Shown: positions 34,656-47,045 of the stretch, piece by piece
How positions within the stretch are numbered: the first letter of the stretch is position 1
Layout of the letters: the number at the start of each line of letters is the position of its first letter
From: Siphonodentalium dalli
Lineage: Eukaryota > Mollusca > Scaphopoda > Gadilida > Siphonodentaliidae
Assembly (NCBI GenBank): GCA_032622095.1
Contig: CP136065.1
Span: forward strand, 215,120,151-215,184,150
Length of the DNA stretch: 64,000 bases
Direction of reading: 5' to 3'
The notes under the pieces: model-generated
Databases searched by the model: none
What the model saw: only the letters and a program-made list of their open reading frames with translations
What the model was told of the DNA's origin: nothing
Made by a program: the position numbers and the translations under genes

Positions 34656-34930
34656 CGGGGGTATATATTTCTTAGTCGTTATCTGTTCCTTAATAATGTA
34701 CTTCACTGTAGACTAATGTCTCAACTCAAAATTGCATGCTTATCTCTAACTTTTGTGAGCCGATAGCGCAATAAATATCAAATTAATTAACCAGGAAAAA
34801 TGATATAATTGTACGCGACCCGTATTTGTGTATGCGACTTTAATCGTGAAATTTCGAATTGGGACCTTCACCTACAGTGAAGTACATTACTAAGAAACAA
34901 ATAATACTAAGAAATATATTCCCCGTGTTA
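34652..34930. mobile_element. MITE of 279 bp with TIRs of about 55 bp
   Basis: ATAACGGGGGTATATATTTCTTAG at the left is mirrored by the right end reading ATAACACGGGGAATATATTTC on the opposite strand. The match continues through TTAGTAATGTACTTCACTGTAG. No coding. Its first bases supply the stop codon of gene copy beta. Confidence 0.8.
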
Positions 34931-35400
34931 TTTTTCGATTTTATAAGGTTCCCTGGGGGTACTAGGTCTCAGTTGTAGACTATTACCTATAACACATATA
35001 CTTATCGATTATATTAAATTGTATCCTGTGCATATATAATTATAATCTATCATCTACACAGCATACCAATAAAAAAAATCCTATTTGGTTAACATAAAGA
35101 TAAATGCCTCCAATAAATACATATGTTTCTGTTACCAGAACTTGTACGTTACCACATGTTTCGAATTATGAACAGACCGACACTGGCTTCAATGACAATA
35201 AGAAGGCAAACCTTGGTTTACGTAAACCTGAATTTCAAAAAGACGAGAATACGGAACAATGCGAACCAATAATACAGCTTACTCGCTCCGAAGTTAGGTA
35301 ACACATCGCGATCACCGTGGTTTGGGCCTGGTCTAGAATATAGTTTACGCGAAACCTGGTCCAGACCAGAGACCAGAATTCGGCCGCTTAAGTGTAGAAC
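34931..35400. other. No gene recognised
   Basis: A frame at 35,104-35,301 shows no recognised domain. It could be the degraded N-terminal part of the following LINE, but this is not supported by any motif. Confidence 0.3.
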
Positions 35401-35401
35401 A

Positions 35402-36919
35402 ACCCCCAGTTAAGGAGGATGTAGAAACATTTTATGGAGTAACAGAAAATTCTATAACACCAATGCAGAATTGATAACCAAAGAGATAGATAACAATTAA
35501 GAAGTGAAAACTCATGGTAATGGTCATGGTTATGGTAGCCTGTTCAAGCAGACGAGCTGAAGAAAGCAACCACGAACACATCAAATTGGAAGTCACCTGG
35601 TATAGATTGTGTGCCGAATTTCGCATACAGACTTATCACAATGTCTTAGTGAGCTTACAGAACATCCAGATACAAGTCCTGTGTGGTTGACTAAAGGTAT
35701 TACATATCTACTCCCTAAATCAAAGGAGACAGCACAACCCAATAATTGTCGACCAAGTACTAGCTTGCCAACCAAGCTATTGACATAAATCGTGACAAGT
35801 CGAATTTACAACTTTCTTGACAACAAAACATTACTACCACTTGAGCAAACAGGTTGGCGGAAGGGTTCCTATGGTTGTAACGACCAACTGTTGATCAACA
35901 AAATTATACCAGAGGATTGTAAAGCATGATATAAGAGCCTTAGCTGCTCGTGGATTGATTACCGCAAAGCATTCGACAGCGTGCCACACGAATGGATCCT
36001 GAAATCGTTAGAGATATACAAAGTCGCCCCTGAATTGATATCATTCATGAGAGAAAGTATGACCAATTAGCGCACACATCTGACACTGACATGATAAATG
36101 TCAAAAGTGGCATTTTCCAAGGATATTCTCTGTCTCCTCTTATATTCTGCCTTGCCATTGCTCCACTTAGTAGTGTACGTAATGATCTGTGGTGTGTATA
36201 TGAAACCAATGGCAAATCCATCAACCATCTTCTCTACACGAATTATCTAACACATATGCAAATAATGAGAAACAGTTAGAGACACATCTTTTTGCGGTGG
36301 AATCCTTTAGTGATGACATTGGTATGGTATTTGGAATCGATAAGTGTGCTAAGGTTGTGATAAGAAGGGAGAGCCTCTCATCGAAAGATATTTCGCTTGG
36401 AGCCAATGTCATCATCAGCGAATTGCAAGATGACGATGTGTACAAGTATCTTGGAGATCATGAGCTATATGGAATTAACACGAGGACAAGAAATCGTCCC
36501 CGCGTCGTGAATATTATCGTCGACTGCGTATGGTTTTAAGATCTGACCTCAACTCCAAGCATATAGTTACAGCCATCAATACTCTTCCTCTCCCAGTGAT
36601 CTCGCATGGGTATAACATCATAGATTGGTTCGTAGAGGATCTAAGGCGTATGTTTATGAAAACGAGAACGTTGTCGACAATGCATCGGATGCACCACCCT
36701 AAAGCTGATGTAGAGCGGCTGTATATTCCACATAGTGAGAGAGGAAGTGGTTTGATATCGCTGGAACACACATATAATACTATTAAAGTTGGCCTCAGCG
36801 CTTACCTTGCAAACACTACAGGCACTCGTGTTTGCACACCATCAGAACAAAAAGAAATATTAAGTGTTCAAATCAGCCAGCAGCGAGGTTCACAGATAAC
36901 ATGGTCATACAATTCTTAA
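35402..36919 (+). pseudogene. R2/R4/NeSL-like LINE reverse transcriptase (decayed)
   Basis: Across frames, in order: KEDVETFYG, WKSPGIDCVPNF.YRL (RT motif 0/1), WLTKGITYLLPKSKETAQPNNCRP, LLPLEQTGWRKGSYGC.DQLLINK, SWIDYRKAFDSVPHEWI (motif A), GIFQGYSLSPLIFCLAIAPL (motif B), HLLYTNYLTHMQ, FSDDIGMVFGIDKCAKVV, DDVYKYLG. Then the thumb region (36,530-36,919): AINTLPLPVISHGYNIIDW, TMHRMHHPKADVERLYIP and GSGLISLE. The phrase HPKADVERLYIP with the GLIS block is typical of restriction-like-endonuclease LINEs. Stops at several points, and the catalytic YMDD of motif C reads YTNY, so it is dead. The C-terminal endonuclease is not seen. Confidence 0.82.
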
Positions 36920-37664
36920 TAGACTTCCTGTAACATAATAAGTTGTTAAATAACGCAACAGCAATATACACAAAACTGGAATAAACAATATATCTGAAAT
37001 GGCTATTATTTAGTGATACGGTTGCATTTAGTGATTTCACCTACCCCTATACCAAAGTTCAAATGTGAAGACCGTTTCCTGAAAATGAGTGACATGAAGT
37101 GACATGCGATGACATAGGCTATGTAATGCTATTTGTTCAACATTAAAGTGTTGTGTGGGAGGAAAGTTCAAATAATTTTATACATTAAACACCCATTGTT
37201 TGTTCTATTTATTCCCCGAAACCTTTTATCATTGGCAGAAATGCCTCAAAGTAGCATTTTATGGAAACAAGTTAAGACTAAACTCGGATTCATAGGGCCA
37301 TAATTTGATTTTCTTCAACACATTTTGTTAATTCCTTTACAATTTCCCGAATCTAGTAAATTCAAAAGGTCATACGAAATGCAGGACATTGGTAACTATT
37401 CTGTGTCACAGGCAAATCTGGCTATGTCTATACAATGGAACACAAACTTTATTCGAAAATATTGTTTTCTTCTTAATAATAGATAATTAAATTAATCAAA
37501 TTTTGTGAATAATCTAGTAAGGAAATTACTAAAACAGTGAAAAGGCTCTTCATTTTGAAATAAATAGTTGAGAAGAAAATATGGAATTTAGAACATTCTG
37601 AGAAATTGAGGCTCAGAAATAAGGTAAATGCCCGTTTTTAATGTTACACCCCCCTGAAAGTTCA
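36920..37664. other. No recognisable feature
   Basis: AT-rich, non-coding. Confidence 0.35.
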
Positions 37665-38008
37665 GCAGTCAGATGCTCGTAGCCCGTTTATATATAACCA
37701 TGGGTATATGCGAAAATACACAACGAAAACACACTCCACAGTTTGGATCGATAAGTCTTGCCCTGTGTATTTTGATGTTGAATTTTTTGACAATCGGTCT
37801 TCCGTATCATGTCTACAACACAATTATCGTCTTACTTGCAGCACGACTTTATCGTGTGATCGTCACGGAAGCGTTTTATTTCAGAGTATGGTTAATACAT
37901 TGCCGCCGGTGAAGTGTATTATCGGATAAGAAACAAATAAGCCTATGCCGAGGGCAGAAACTAAAGTTGCGAGAGGCACCCCTGGTTGAGTGTGGGATAT
38001 TTGGCACT

Positions 38009-38671
38009 CGAGACTTGGTTAGAGGGTTTCCGTTGGGGTGGTCTCCACCTTGGAATTTACAACTTATATCCATGTTTCAAATCGGAATAAAAAGTCGGAT
38101 GACTTGTTTCGAAATAAATGATACTGATACTGTGGCCACTTGTCGTGCGGGGGGGGGGGGTGAAAAAGATGGTTCGGCCCAGTATCAGATTTAAACATCT
38201 TAACATCTAGTGGTATAACACCACACAAATTTACACCCCGATCTATTTTTTCTTAAATTAATTAGCGAGTAACTACTGGCAAGGACATAGAACACACGGG
38301 CCGGCCGATGGTTAGGCCCGATGTGAGAACATTTTTGAAATATGAACATGAACATTTGACAATCCTATAGCATAGACCGGCCTCAAGTTTTCCAATTCTG
38401 GGAAATTATTAACCTGACACTCACCCATATGTTTCAAAATTGCCAACTGATGGCCATTTGAGTCCATAATTTTGCAAATGAAAGGGAAATATGCAAATGT
38501 TGGTCTAACAACAACGAATTCGTCACTAAGAAAGTGTTGGAAAATCAAACTACGAGAACAATTTCAACCTAATTTTGGTGTGAATTTTCCAATTAATTTT
38601 GCTCGGGGTATTAGGTATGACTACAATTGGGGGTAAGACCCCTGCATAACCACCCCTGTCGACAAGTCCCT
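38009..38671 (+). mobile_element. hAT-type MITE, diverged copy (663 bp)
   Basis: The left end CTCGAGACTTGGTTAGAGGG is followed by GGTTTCCGTTGGGGTGG, as in the copy at 39,026; the right end is CTGTCGACAAGTCCCT. Flanks ATTTGGCA (38,001) and ACTTGACA (38,672) match at 6 of 8 bases, consistent with an old 8-bp duplication. Confidence 0.6.
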
Positions 38672-39025
38672 ACTTGACACCCTATTCTAAATAATCGATA
38701 CTAAGTTATGTTGGGTGGCACGGGGGGGGGGGGGTCAGGGGCTACATCCCAGCCCTATCGGGGAGTCATAGCCATCCCCCGTCGGTGAGTTATGTAATTG
38801 TCAACCCGCCAGCTAAAGCCCGCCCCCTGTCGGGGATATCCTGGTGCCACCCCTGTTTGAAATCATATAAAACTTTTAAAGAAGAAGACCACATATTGAA
38901 CAGAAATCAGGGGGAAATGAGCTCTCGTAACCACAAAAGTGCATTAAAGACATCCCAATAAATCCAAATTAGATGCAACCGCATATTGTATATATATGGT
39001 ATCGTTATGTTTGCCTCTCTATATC
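38672..39025. other. Non-coding, with a poly-G run
   Basis: Poly-G near 38,720-38,733 and several CCC-GTCGGGG phrases. Nothing else. Confidence 0.4.
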
Positions 39026-40064
39026 CAGGGACGTGGCTATATGGTTTCCGTTAGGGGGTGTCCACCATGGGAAATTCCAACTGCACCCCCTTGAATCAGA
39101 ATCACCCCAAACACAAATTCCATTTGCACCATCCCCCTTACATCAGTGCTCACGCCTAATATCCTATATATATTTAAAAAAAACCTATATTCCAAGTTTG
39201 AAAATTCAGATAGTTTAACCTGAACAATGGCATAAATCATAACATCTAATGGTCTAACTCCAGACAAATTCCCACGGCTACGGGCAAGAGGCGGGGACAC
39301 ACCGGGTTGACCATGGTTCTTCGGCCGGTGTGAGAAAAATTTTAAAACTATAAAAGAAAATATTAAATCCTAGCATGCATCCAGACTGACCTCAATTGAA
39401 CCTTTCCTGGTGTTGGAAATTTCAAACCTCATACTCCCCCTCAGGTTGAAAAACTCTCCAACTGATGACTATTTCAGTCCACAAGTTTGACCAAATGAAG
39501 TAAAATATTGTTTTGCAGTTTTGTATTGGCCACGGGGGAATGGACAATGACAACGATAGTCGGCAATTGTTTTTTAATCTGAACAAGAAAATCTCAAAAT
39601 CCTAGCATCTAGACTAGCCTCAAACCTTCCTAGAGTTGGACATTTCAAACCTGACACCCCCACTTAGGTTGGAAAATTTCAACTGATGACAATTCCAATG
39701 ACAATATTTACCAAATGCATGACAATATTGTTTTCTTAAATTAACTAGCATTTTTTTGACTGGCCACGGGGGAGGGACCAGGACACAAACTGTCACAAGT
39801 GTTGGAAATTTCCAACCTGTCACCCTCCTAAAGTTGGAAATTTCCGACTGATGACCATTTCAGTCCAAAATATTTACTAAAAATAGGAAAATATGCAAAT
39901 AATTTGTTTGAAAATCAAACTACAAGAACATTTTCTACTTAATGTTGGTGTGAAATTTCCAACTAATGTTTTGGCAGGTATGAAATTTCCAACTGTTGAA
40001 CATTTTGACCAAAGTTGGGGGGGGGTGAGACATCCCAACCCCAACCCCTGTCGCCACGTCTCTG
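39026..40064 (+). mobile_element. hAT-type MITE with perfect 8-bp target duplication (1,039 bp)
   Basis: CAGGGACGTGGC at the left and GCCACGTCTCTG at the right form a 12-bp TIR with one mismatch. TCTATATC flanks both sides exactly (39,018-39,025; 40,065-40,072). An 8-bp duplication with CAGGG ends is the hallmark of hAT-superfamily transposition. The interior has repeated GTTGGAAATTTCCAAC-like blocks and no transposase, so it is non-autonomous. Relatives are at 32,789, 38,009, 27,317, 42,328 and up to 52,906. Confidence 0.88.
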
Positions 40065-40419
40065 TCTATATCATATAAATACTTTTTCTAAAAACCCTTA
40101 AACCAACTCGACGTGCGATTTCCCTGCGCTCCTGTTGCGCAAATTCTAGTATAAAAAGTGCGTCTATTTCAGACAAAGTTCAAACAGTAAATGTGACCAG
40201 ACAAGACATAGAAACCGCTAATCTCATATTACCAATCTGACAACACCAGTCGAACATGATTACCTTTCAAAGCAATAACACCGGGCACCATGTTACGGAC
40301 AACCACAGGCACGCACACCATGGATAAATACACGGCGAAAAGAACGGCGTTTTTTTTGTAAGGTTATATCTGACATATACCCATGGTTATATATAAACGG
40401 GCTACGAGAATCTGACTGC

Positions 40420-43020
40420 AGGTGTTTATTATTTGACCAAAGTTTACCGAATTTATTTCTCGAAATTCATCAATTTCCCTTTTTCCTGTTGTTGTTGTTG
40501 ATTTGTAGTATGTTGTTTATGGACGGCTTGTGTGCTTATTCCGGTGAAAACAGTTATGTTGCAATCAGTTCCGCGTTTGACATCTTGTTCTCATAAATAC
40601 ACTGGACTATTACATGTACTCCAAATGCTTTTACTCGCAGTGAGTAAGTGTGCAAGAAATATAAGGCTGTACAAACATCATCACTATATAAGAAGAACAT
40701 GGGGAAGTAGATAGACATGTTTCTTCTACTCATTATTGATGGTTCACCAATATCGAGGTTTCGCGTGTTGAAACCATTGTTATGTAAATAAAACTGTTAC
40801 AGTGATTTGTCAACTAACATCGCTAATCGCGTAGTAGGTTCAAATAGTTTAGTCTGAATATGATTTTCAGAATATTTGTCAATGCTTTGACATTTTCCAA
40901 TGTTACTGTCAATTTTCGTATTAAAAATTGTCATCTTATTGCACAATAATTGTTTTCATAAAATGGTTTCGACACATGTTCTTGGAGAGATGTCAGTGGT
41001 GGGCGATGGAGCGAGGTAAATATGTTTCCATGCACTACAGTAGTTGATGGTAGCTGTTTTTTTTTTAGACTGTTAGGCTGTTTCCCGTGGACCCACTTCG
41101 AATGCATTGAGTCCTTTAATATTTTACCGACACAAAGCGTCCACACGAGACCGATGTCGCAATAAGAATTGAATAACCAACAGATCACACAAAACCTATA
41201 CAGTGTGCATATCAGACGAACTTTCAAATATACCAGGTCTATCCTGCAGATTAATTATTGTTGCATGTTTCTGGTTCATTGATTTGCAACATGCATGATA
41301 TAAGTGCGCTATTCATATATCGTTAAAGAATTCCAGATGCAGTGTACCATATAAAATGAAATACATAAGTTATGTATTTTTCATATCAATTTACATATCA
41401 CATTTTTCTGAATATAAATTCATCGCGGGGTACATTTGTCTGTTTTGTCGACCCTCTGTGCGATTTCTAAAGTAATAACCGATTCATATCCGCTGAACAT
41501 TAGTCTTGTTTCGATGTATATGACGAAAAATTATTGTTCATAAGTCTACATTACTGTAGTCGCCGTACTAATTTGTACTTAATTTGTTCGCACTCGCATA
41601 TTTGTCATCACCCCCGTGTACGTGGTATCGCTAAACCAGAGGGTATCACCGAACCAGACCATGCGGTTTTGTTAAATGAACATATCTTCCCTGAGTTGAA
41701 TCTATATATCTCCCAGTTAAATGGTGATATCCACTATGCAAAACATAATTACGCAAAGTGGAATGTTCCCTCGATGGGATAGCGGCCATAGTTTTCTCTC
41801 ACCCCGATACATTTAATATAAATTCCGGCTCATTTCCGAACTTATCATAAATAGTAGACACTTTTTGACGTTAGGTAGTTCGTTTGAAACATAATTATCA
41901 GCCATAGATGGCGGGTAATGCGTGTATCAATAGATAAATATATCTTTAATTAATCATAAAATTGTGTAGAGTGCAGAGTGTTTCGTAAAACTACTACCTG
42001 CGTCCAAGTGTGGGTACCCGCCATAATTTCGGGTATCAAAGCTGCAGATTGAGATGTCGCCAAAATCTGATCTGGAATGTCAAAGATGCGAATGATATAC
42101 TTCACATTTTGACCATTTCTGCTTGACAATACCCCAATTATCATTCGGAGAGGCCGGCATATGGATCATATTTAGAGTGTGGTGCGTTTGCAAGGGTGAA
42201 AACGTGTATGTTTGTTTGTGTTTTATGTTCTATAATAATGTCATATTAATAGTATAGGCTAGTATGTCTTTTTCGACATTATAGGCCAGGAACTGTACAG
42301 CGAATGTAAACATTAAATCAGTGTTAGCAGGGACGTGGCTATAGGGTCTATTTTGGGGGTATTCACCATTAGTTTCTTAATGCACCCACTTCCATTAACT
42401 TCTTTTGGCACACCCTTGTTATGTTCGAGTTTTCATCGAGTTTACAACGATACCACGTTGGCATCCGATTGTAAGAAGTATGTGTATGTCACTTTTAAAG
42501 TGATGAGAAACACTCCGCTGAGTTGTTCAGAAAGGAATAACAAATTAAGTTACTTTCATAAATTTGATAGTAAATATTTATATTTGTGCGTAATTCAACC
42601 ATTTTTTTCTCTGAAATGTTAGTCAATATGGTTTGAACTTTCGACAATCTTAATTTACATAGTTACATTGTTCCAATGGGAATAGTTTTTGGATATCAAC
42701 TTGTCTGTTTTATTCATTGGCATAAGCCAACCAATGTGACATTCGTTCAATTTGAACCAAATGCCCTTAATGTGCTTCAGAATTAAGTTACGTGTAGTGG
42801 GTTTAGTATATTTATTAATTACTGAGATACCACGATTTATTGATTCATAGTATGGACATAAGTTTAACTTTTTTTTTCTCTCAGTGTGCAAGCACAGTCT
42901 GTTTTTAGTTTGGATGCCAGTTGTTGCGTATATGTTTCTCTTGGTTTGCTTTGATTTTTTTCACTCGTTTTGTTTCAGTTTAAAAAACTTAATCGGCAAC
43001 ACGGACCGAACATAGATTCA
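40420..43020. other. No gene recognised; one hAT-type MITE left-end fragment
   Basis: Frames at 40,931-41,227 (minus) and 41,534-41,782 (plus) have no recognisable domains. CAGGGACGTGGCTATAGGG at 42,328 matches the left end at 39,026, but the similarity fades after about 100 bp and no right end is found. Confidence 0.45.
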
Positions 43021-45340
43021 ACCTTGACCTGTTTTTGTTTTGCATGAGAGCAATCAATTTATACATTTTTGAAACGATCGGACAGCTGTATATATAGAAC
43101 CTAAATACTCAGCAGATTCTAAGTTTTCAAGGACCATCATTGGCGGACCGCGACAATATTTGATTTTATATATCACGCACCTGAGACAGTCATGTCCGAT
43201 TCGTGTCACTGCATGTTGAAATAATCAACAATGACGTCAAAGAATAGACATCAGAACTAGAAAAGTGTGCTGGGCCAGCAATGTAATTAGTTTTTTCGGC
43301 ATATTATCTCATTGACATGGACAACATAACTGGGGTCAGACAAACATGTAATCAAGATAACTGTCGGTTTGATCGAGATATTGGTCCAAGTAAAGTGTGT
43401 GCGTGGATTTCGTGCTATTTATTGTTTTCGGATATGTACGAAATGCGGCAACCGTGATAAGCGAGTCCATTGTATCTAGTCCAGGAGATATTGGTCGACC
43501 TCTGCACCCCCCCCCCCCCAGGACTTAACTTCACCCCACTAATTTTCTTCCTTAAGGTCTCCTCTAATGTTTTTCACTTGTTAACAAGAAAAAAAAGTGG
43601 CCGCAGAGACTCCAGACAAGATGGCGTCCATCATGGCGGCCATTTTTTTTAAATGCACCAGGTCTCTTTGATCGCCCTTATAGTAAAGATGATAGCACGT
43701 GCGGTCTTGTTTTCCACTCGATTCCTTATGCTAATATACAACCATTACAAATTAGCCAAAAATCCGACACCAGAATCCAATATGGCGGCCAGGATGGCCG
43801 CCGAAATGTGAAAATATGCTATATTTCTGACATGTTACCACCTTTCGTTTGTCTCTGTGGGAAAATGTTAGAATTTTTGCGTCATGTTATACATTTGTCA
43901 TATAGAGGAGTCATTGGCGAACACATGGGGTCCGTAATATGCATTCATTGCGGGATATTTTTGTCCGATATCACGTTTTCCCAAATGCCGGTATCATATG
44001 TCAAAGCCGAATCTCCGTTAATAACGCGATCTTATGTTTCGAAGCAATGAATGTTATTGCTATTATAACAACACCCATGCATATATATTTGCAGGAGATA
44101 CTCGCGCTAGGATTCCTCTTATACCTGAGTTCAGGAATATTTACCCCAATCCAAGATGGCGGTCAAAATGGCCACCAGAAATAAAAAATCGCCGAAAATC
44201 GCTGATTTTAACATCAGTGAGCATTATTGTCATGACAACTCCACACCTGCTTACTATTGTAAGTTGGGAACACTTAGGCGAAGAACTTTCCTTGTACCAT
44301 ATCCAAATAAAAGTCCCCAATCCAAAATGGCGCCCACAATGGCGGACATATTTTGAAAAATCACCGAAATTTGCTCATATTCACATCATTGGGCATTATT
44401 GTCGAGACAAATCCATCCATGCGTACAGTTGAGTTGTAGATACTGAGGTGAAGTAATTACCTTACATCACATGCAAGAAATGGTTTTCCAAATCGAAAAT
44501 GGCGACCGAAATTTGAAAACACGCCTACATTCCTTTACTTTCTTAGGATGGGCGTTATTGTTTCGCGATTTCTACCCACCATTACATGTTGATATGTATG
44601 AATTATTCATTAGGGTTTGGCAAATGATACTCACAGTCAATATGACGGCCAAACTGGCGGGCAGAAATTGAAAAGAAGCCGATATTATCACATACTAATT
44701 TCAACTTTTTGTCATAATATTGATTTGTATAAACGAAACGGTACATAATATAAGCCATATATTAGTTCCAATGTAAGTCGTAGCCTTTTGGAAGGATGAA
44801 AACCCACAATCGCAATGTGGCATTTCAAAATCCATTCTCCACTAAGGGCTCATACTGGCCGTAACCGTATATAGGTGCGCCGAATAGTCATATTATGACT
44901 TCCAAGAATCAAAACAACAGTACCTGAGCTTATTCTGAATTGCCACATTCAGCATTATCTAGACTCGTTTCCGTCTCTTCGTCAGATTAATCTATCTCAC
45001 TCACAACAACAGTTCACTACTCTTCTTTGTAGGAGTGTGCCACTAATCGGAATGTTTCAAACAATACATATGCCGGTGTCCAGCTCACGTGTTGGTTTCG
45101 AAAGCTTGGAATTCTTAGCGAGCTTCATTCATGGTATAGCTTATGGTATAATTCAGATGATACATATGGGGTATATGCGTCATCTTGTGTGATACACTAT
45201 AAAGGTATTCGGTCGATGCGTATAGTAGCTTTCAGAAGGACCTATCTATCTGCGTATTGTCATCTTTGGTGACCTAATGGGGATAACAACGTGTACACCT
45301 GGTGATCTTCCCAAACAGTCATTTCTCAATATATGGTTCA

Positions 45341-46226
45341 TCAATTCACATAATCATCTAATGCACTGACGTACCCGGACAACTTCTGTTTATGGCTTCG
45401 AGTGTTGAAAGCCCGACATTTGACGGATGCATTTCTGCTAAGGCGTAGAAGACCATAATGCATAATATACCCAAACTCCTTGAACATGATCATAAGAACA
45501 AACTTGTTGGCGTCCAGCAAACGTCTCACCGAACAGATCCAAGCAGGTGATAACAAAACACACGGTGCTAGTTTGTGGGTATGTGTCATGATAGTGGAAA
45601 TGAAATTGGACCATGACTGCACCGCCCCTTATTTTGTTATGTTTTAGATTCAGACAGGATCTCATGTGTGGCTTTGCTTTCCTTGTATGCTAAGATTGTA
45701 TGTTCCCATCCGTTTGGAAGCCGTTCTTAAACAACTGGACCAGGAGTATGCCATTGGCTACTGCCGTATAAGCCCCACCAAGACTGGGGTGTAGTCTTAA
45801 AGGCGATACCTTTGATAGTTGGTTGATATGTCATACTCACGCAGGGTGGTATGGTTCAAGAAAGTACAAATGCCATCAACCAAAGGGTGAAATGTTCAAC
45901 GCGAAGAACATCCAGAGGAATGTTACGTTGATGAGCTCTTGCATTCAGTTCAACACACGTTGGTACACCAAGTGATATCTTGGTAACATCACCAATGCGA
46001 CCATTTTCCTGCTTGAGACATTAACTACTATATTCTGAAGTTCTATATATAAAGCTATATGATCATAAAGGTCGCGTTCCCCAACGGCCACAGCCATTGC
46101 CATCGAGACTGTAAATTGTTCTTTAAATACATAGTGAAATAAATGCACCACAGTTCCTGACATTTTCTTGAATAATACCGCCCACATACTGACACTAACC
46201 CCGAGAGAGGATAACAAAACACGCAT
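45341..46226 (-). pseudogene. Decayed coding remnant in spacer and left arm of the foldback element
   Basis: Minus-strand frames run from the spacer (AVLFKKMSGTVVHLFHYVFK at 46,226-45,945) into the left arm. There, stretches such as GGAYTAVANGILLVQLFKNGFQ and NFISTIMTHTHKLAPCVL appear across frames with intervening stops. The right arm encodes the related YTVAHFIPTIMAHVHKLEPRA on the plus strand. Similarity at protein level between the arms argues that this was once coding. I do not recognise the family. Confidence 0.35.
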
Positions 46227-46341
46227 ACATTCATGCTATAAAAACATTATCCTTTAGTCCATTCGACTGTTTTGAGGGAGGCTAGGATATTATTATCCAG
46301 ACAAAAGTGTACGTAGTTGAATCAGAAAGGCTTCGAAACGG

Positions 46342-47045
46342 ATGTGGAAATACAATCTTACCACACCAAATAAAACCGACACGCATGACATTCGATATCT
46401 TAAACATGCACCAGGTGTAGGGGTGGTGTATACAGTGGCCCATTTCATTCCCACTATCATGGCGCATGTCCACAAACTAGAACCGCGAGCATTGTTCTTC
46501 TCTGCTGGGAGATATTCGACGAGACAACTGCGGGGTGTCACACAGTTTGCTTCGGATAATGGTCAAGAAGTGTGGGTAGTCTGTACACTAGGGTCTTCTC
46601 CTTAGCCGATAGACATCTGTCCAAGGGAATGAGACAGCTAGCAACCTTCGAAACACTGTCGAAGTTGTCCACATATGCCAATGCGTTCGCTGAGTTTGTG
46701 AGTTGACGAACCATCTATTGAGAAGTGACTAGCTAACTGGTTCGCCAGGTGTACATGTCGTTATCACATGGGGTATGAGACACATACATAGAGATGACCT
46801 TCTGTAAACTAGGCACCGGAAAATGAATTGTTTGAAACGTTATGATTAGAGGGACCCTACTCCCAGGTAGTGGTGAATACTTTGTCGGTGTGAGCGACCT
46901 AGATTTATCAGACAAAGAAATGGAAGCTGTTCCAGATAATTATGGACGTGACGACGGTGACGTGGCAAATCAGAATCTGTTATCAGGTAATTGTTCTGAT
47001 GTAACTATTCGGCGCATCTACGCTTTCGGCCATTATCGGCGCTAA
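46342..47045 (+). pseudogene. Decayed coding remnant in right arm of the foldback element
   Basis: Two plus-strand frames (46,342-46,605 and 46,842-47,045) read outward. The first contains HFIPTIMAHVHKLEPRALFF and ends QEVWVVCTLGSSP, parallel to the left-arm remnant (QGVWVYYALWSSTP). The second (LPGSGEYFVGVSDLDLSDKE) has no recognised domain. Stops lie between them. Confidence 0.3.

Larger units (their letters stand above)
37665..40419. mobile_element. 2.75-kb segment bounded by 46-bp inverted repeats
   Basis: 37,665-37,710 and 40,374-40,419 are inverted copies. Outermost GCAGTCAGA / TCTGACTGC is followed by a perfect CTCGTAGCCCGTTTATATAT-type stretch through ACCATGGGTATATG. Inward of this the similarity stops. 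The segment carries two hAT-type MITEs, so the original may have been about 1 kb. Two overlapping frames at 37,673-37,929 have no recognised domain. No target duplication found, so it is either a TIR element or two opposed copies of a short repeat. Confidence 0.55.
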
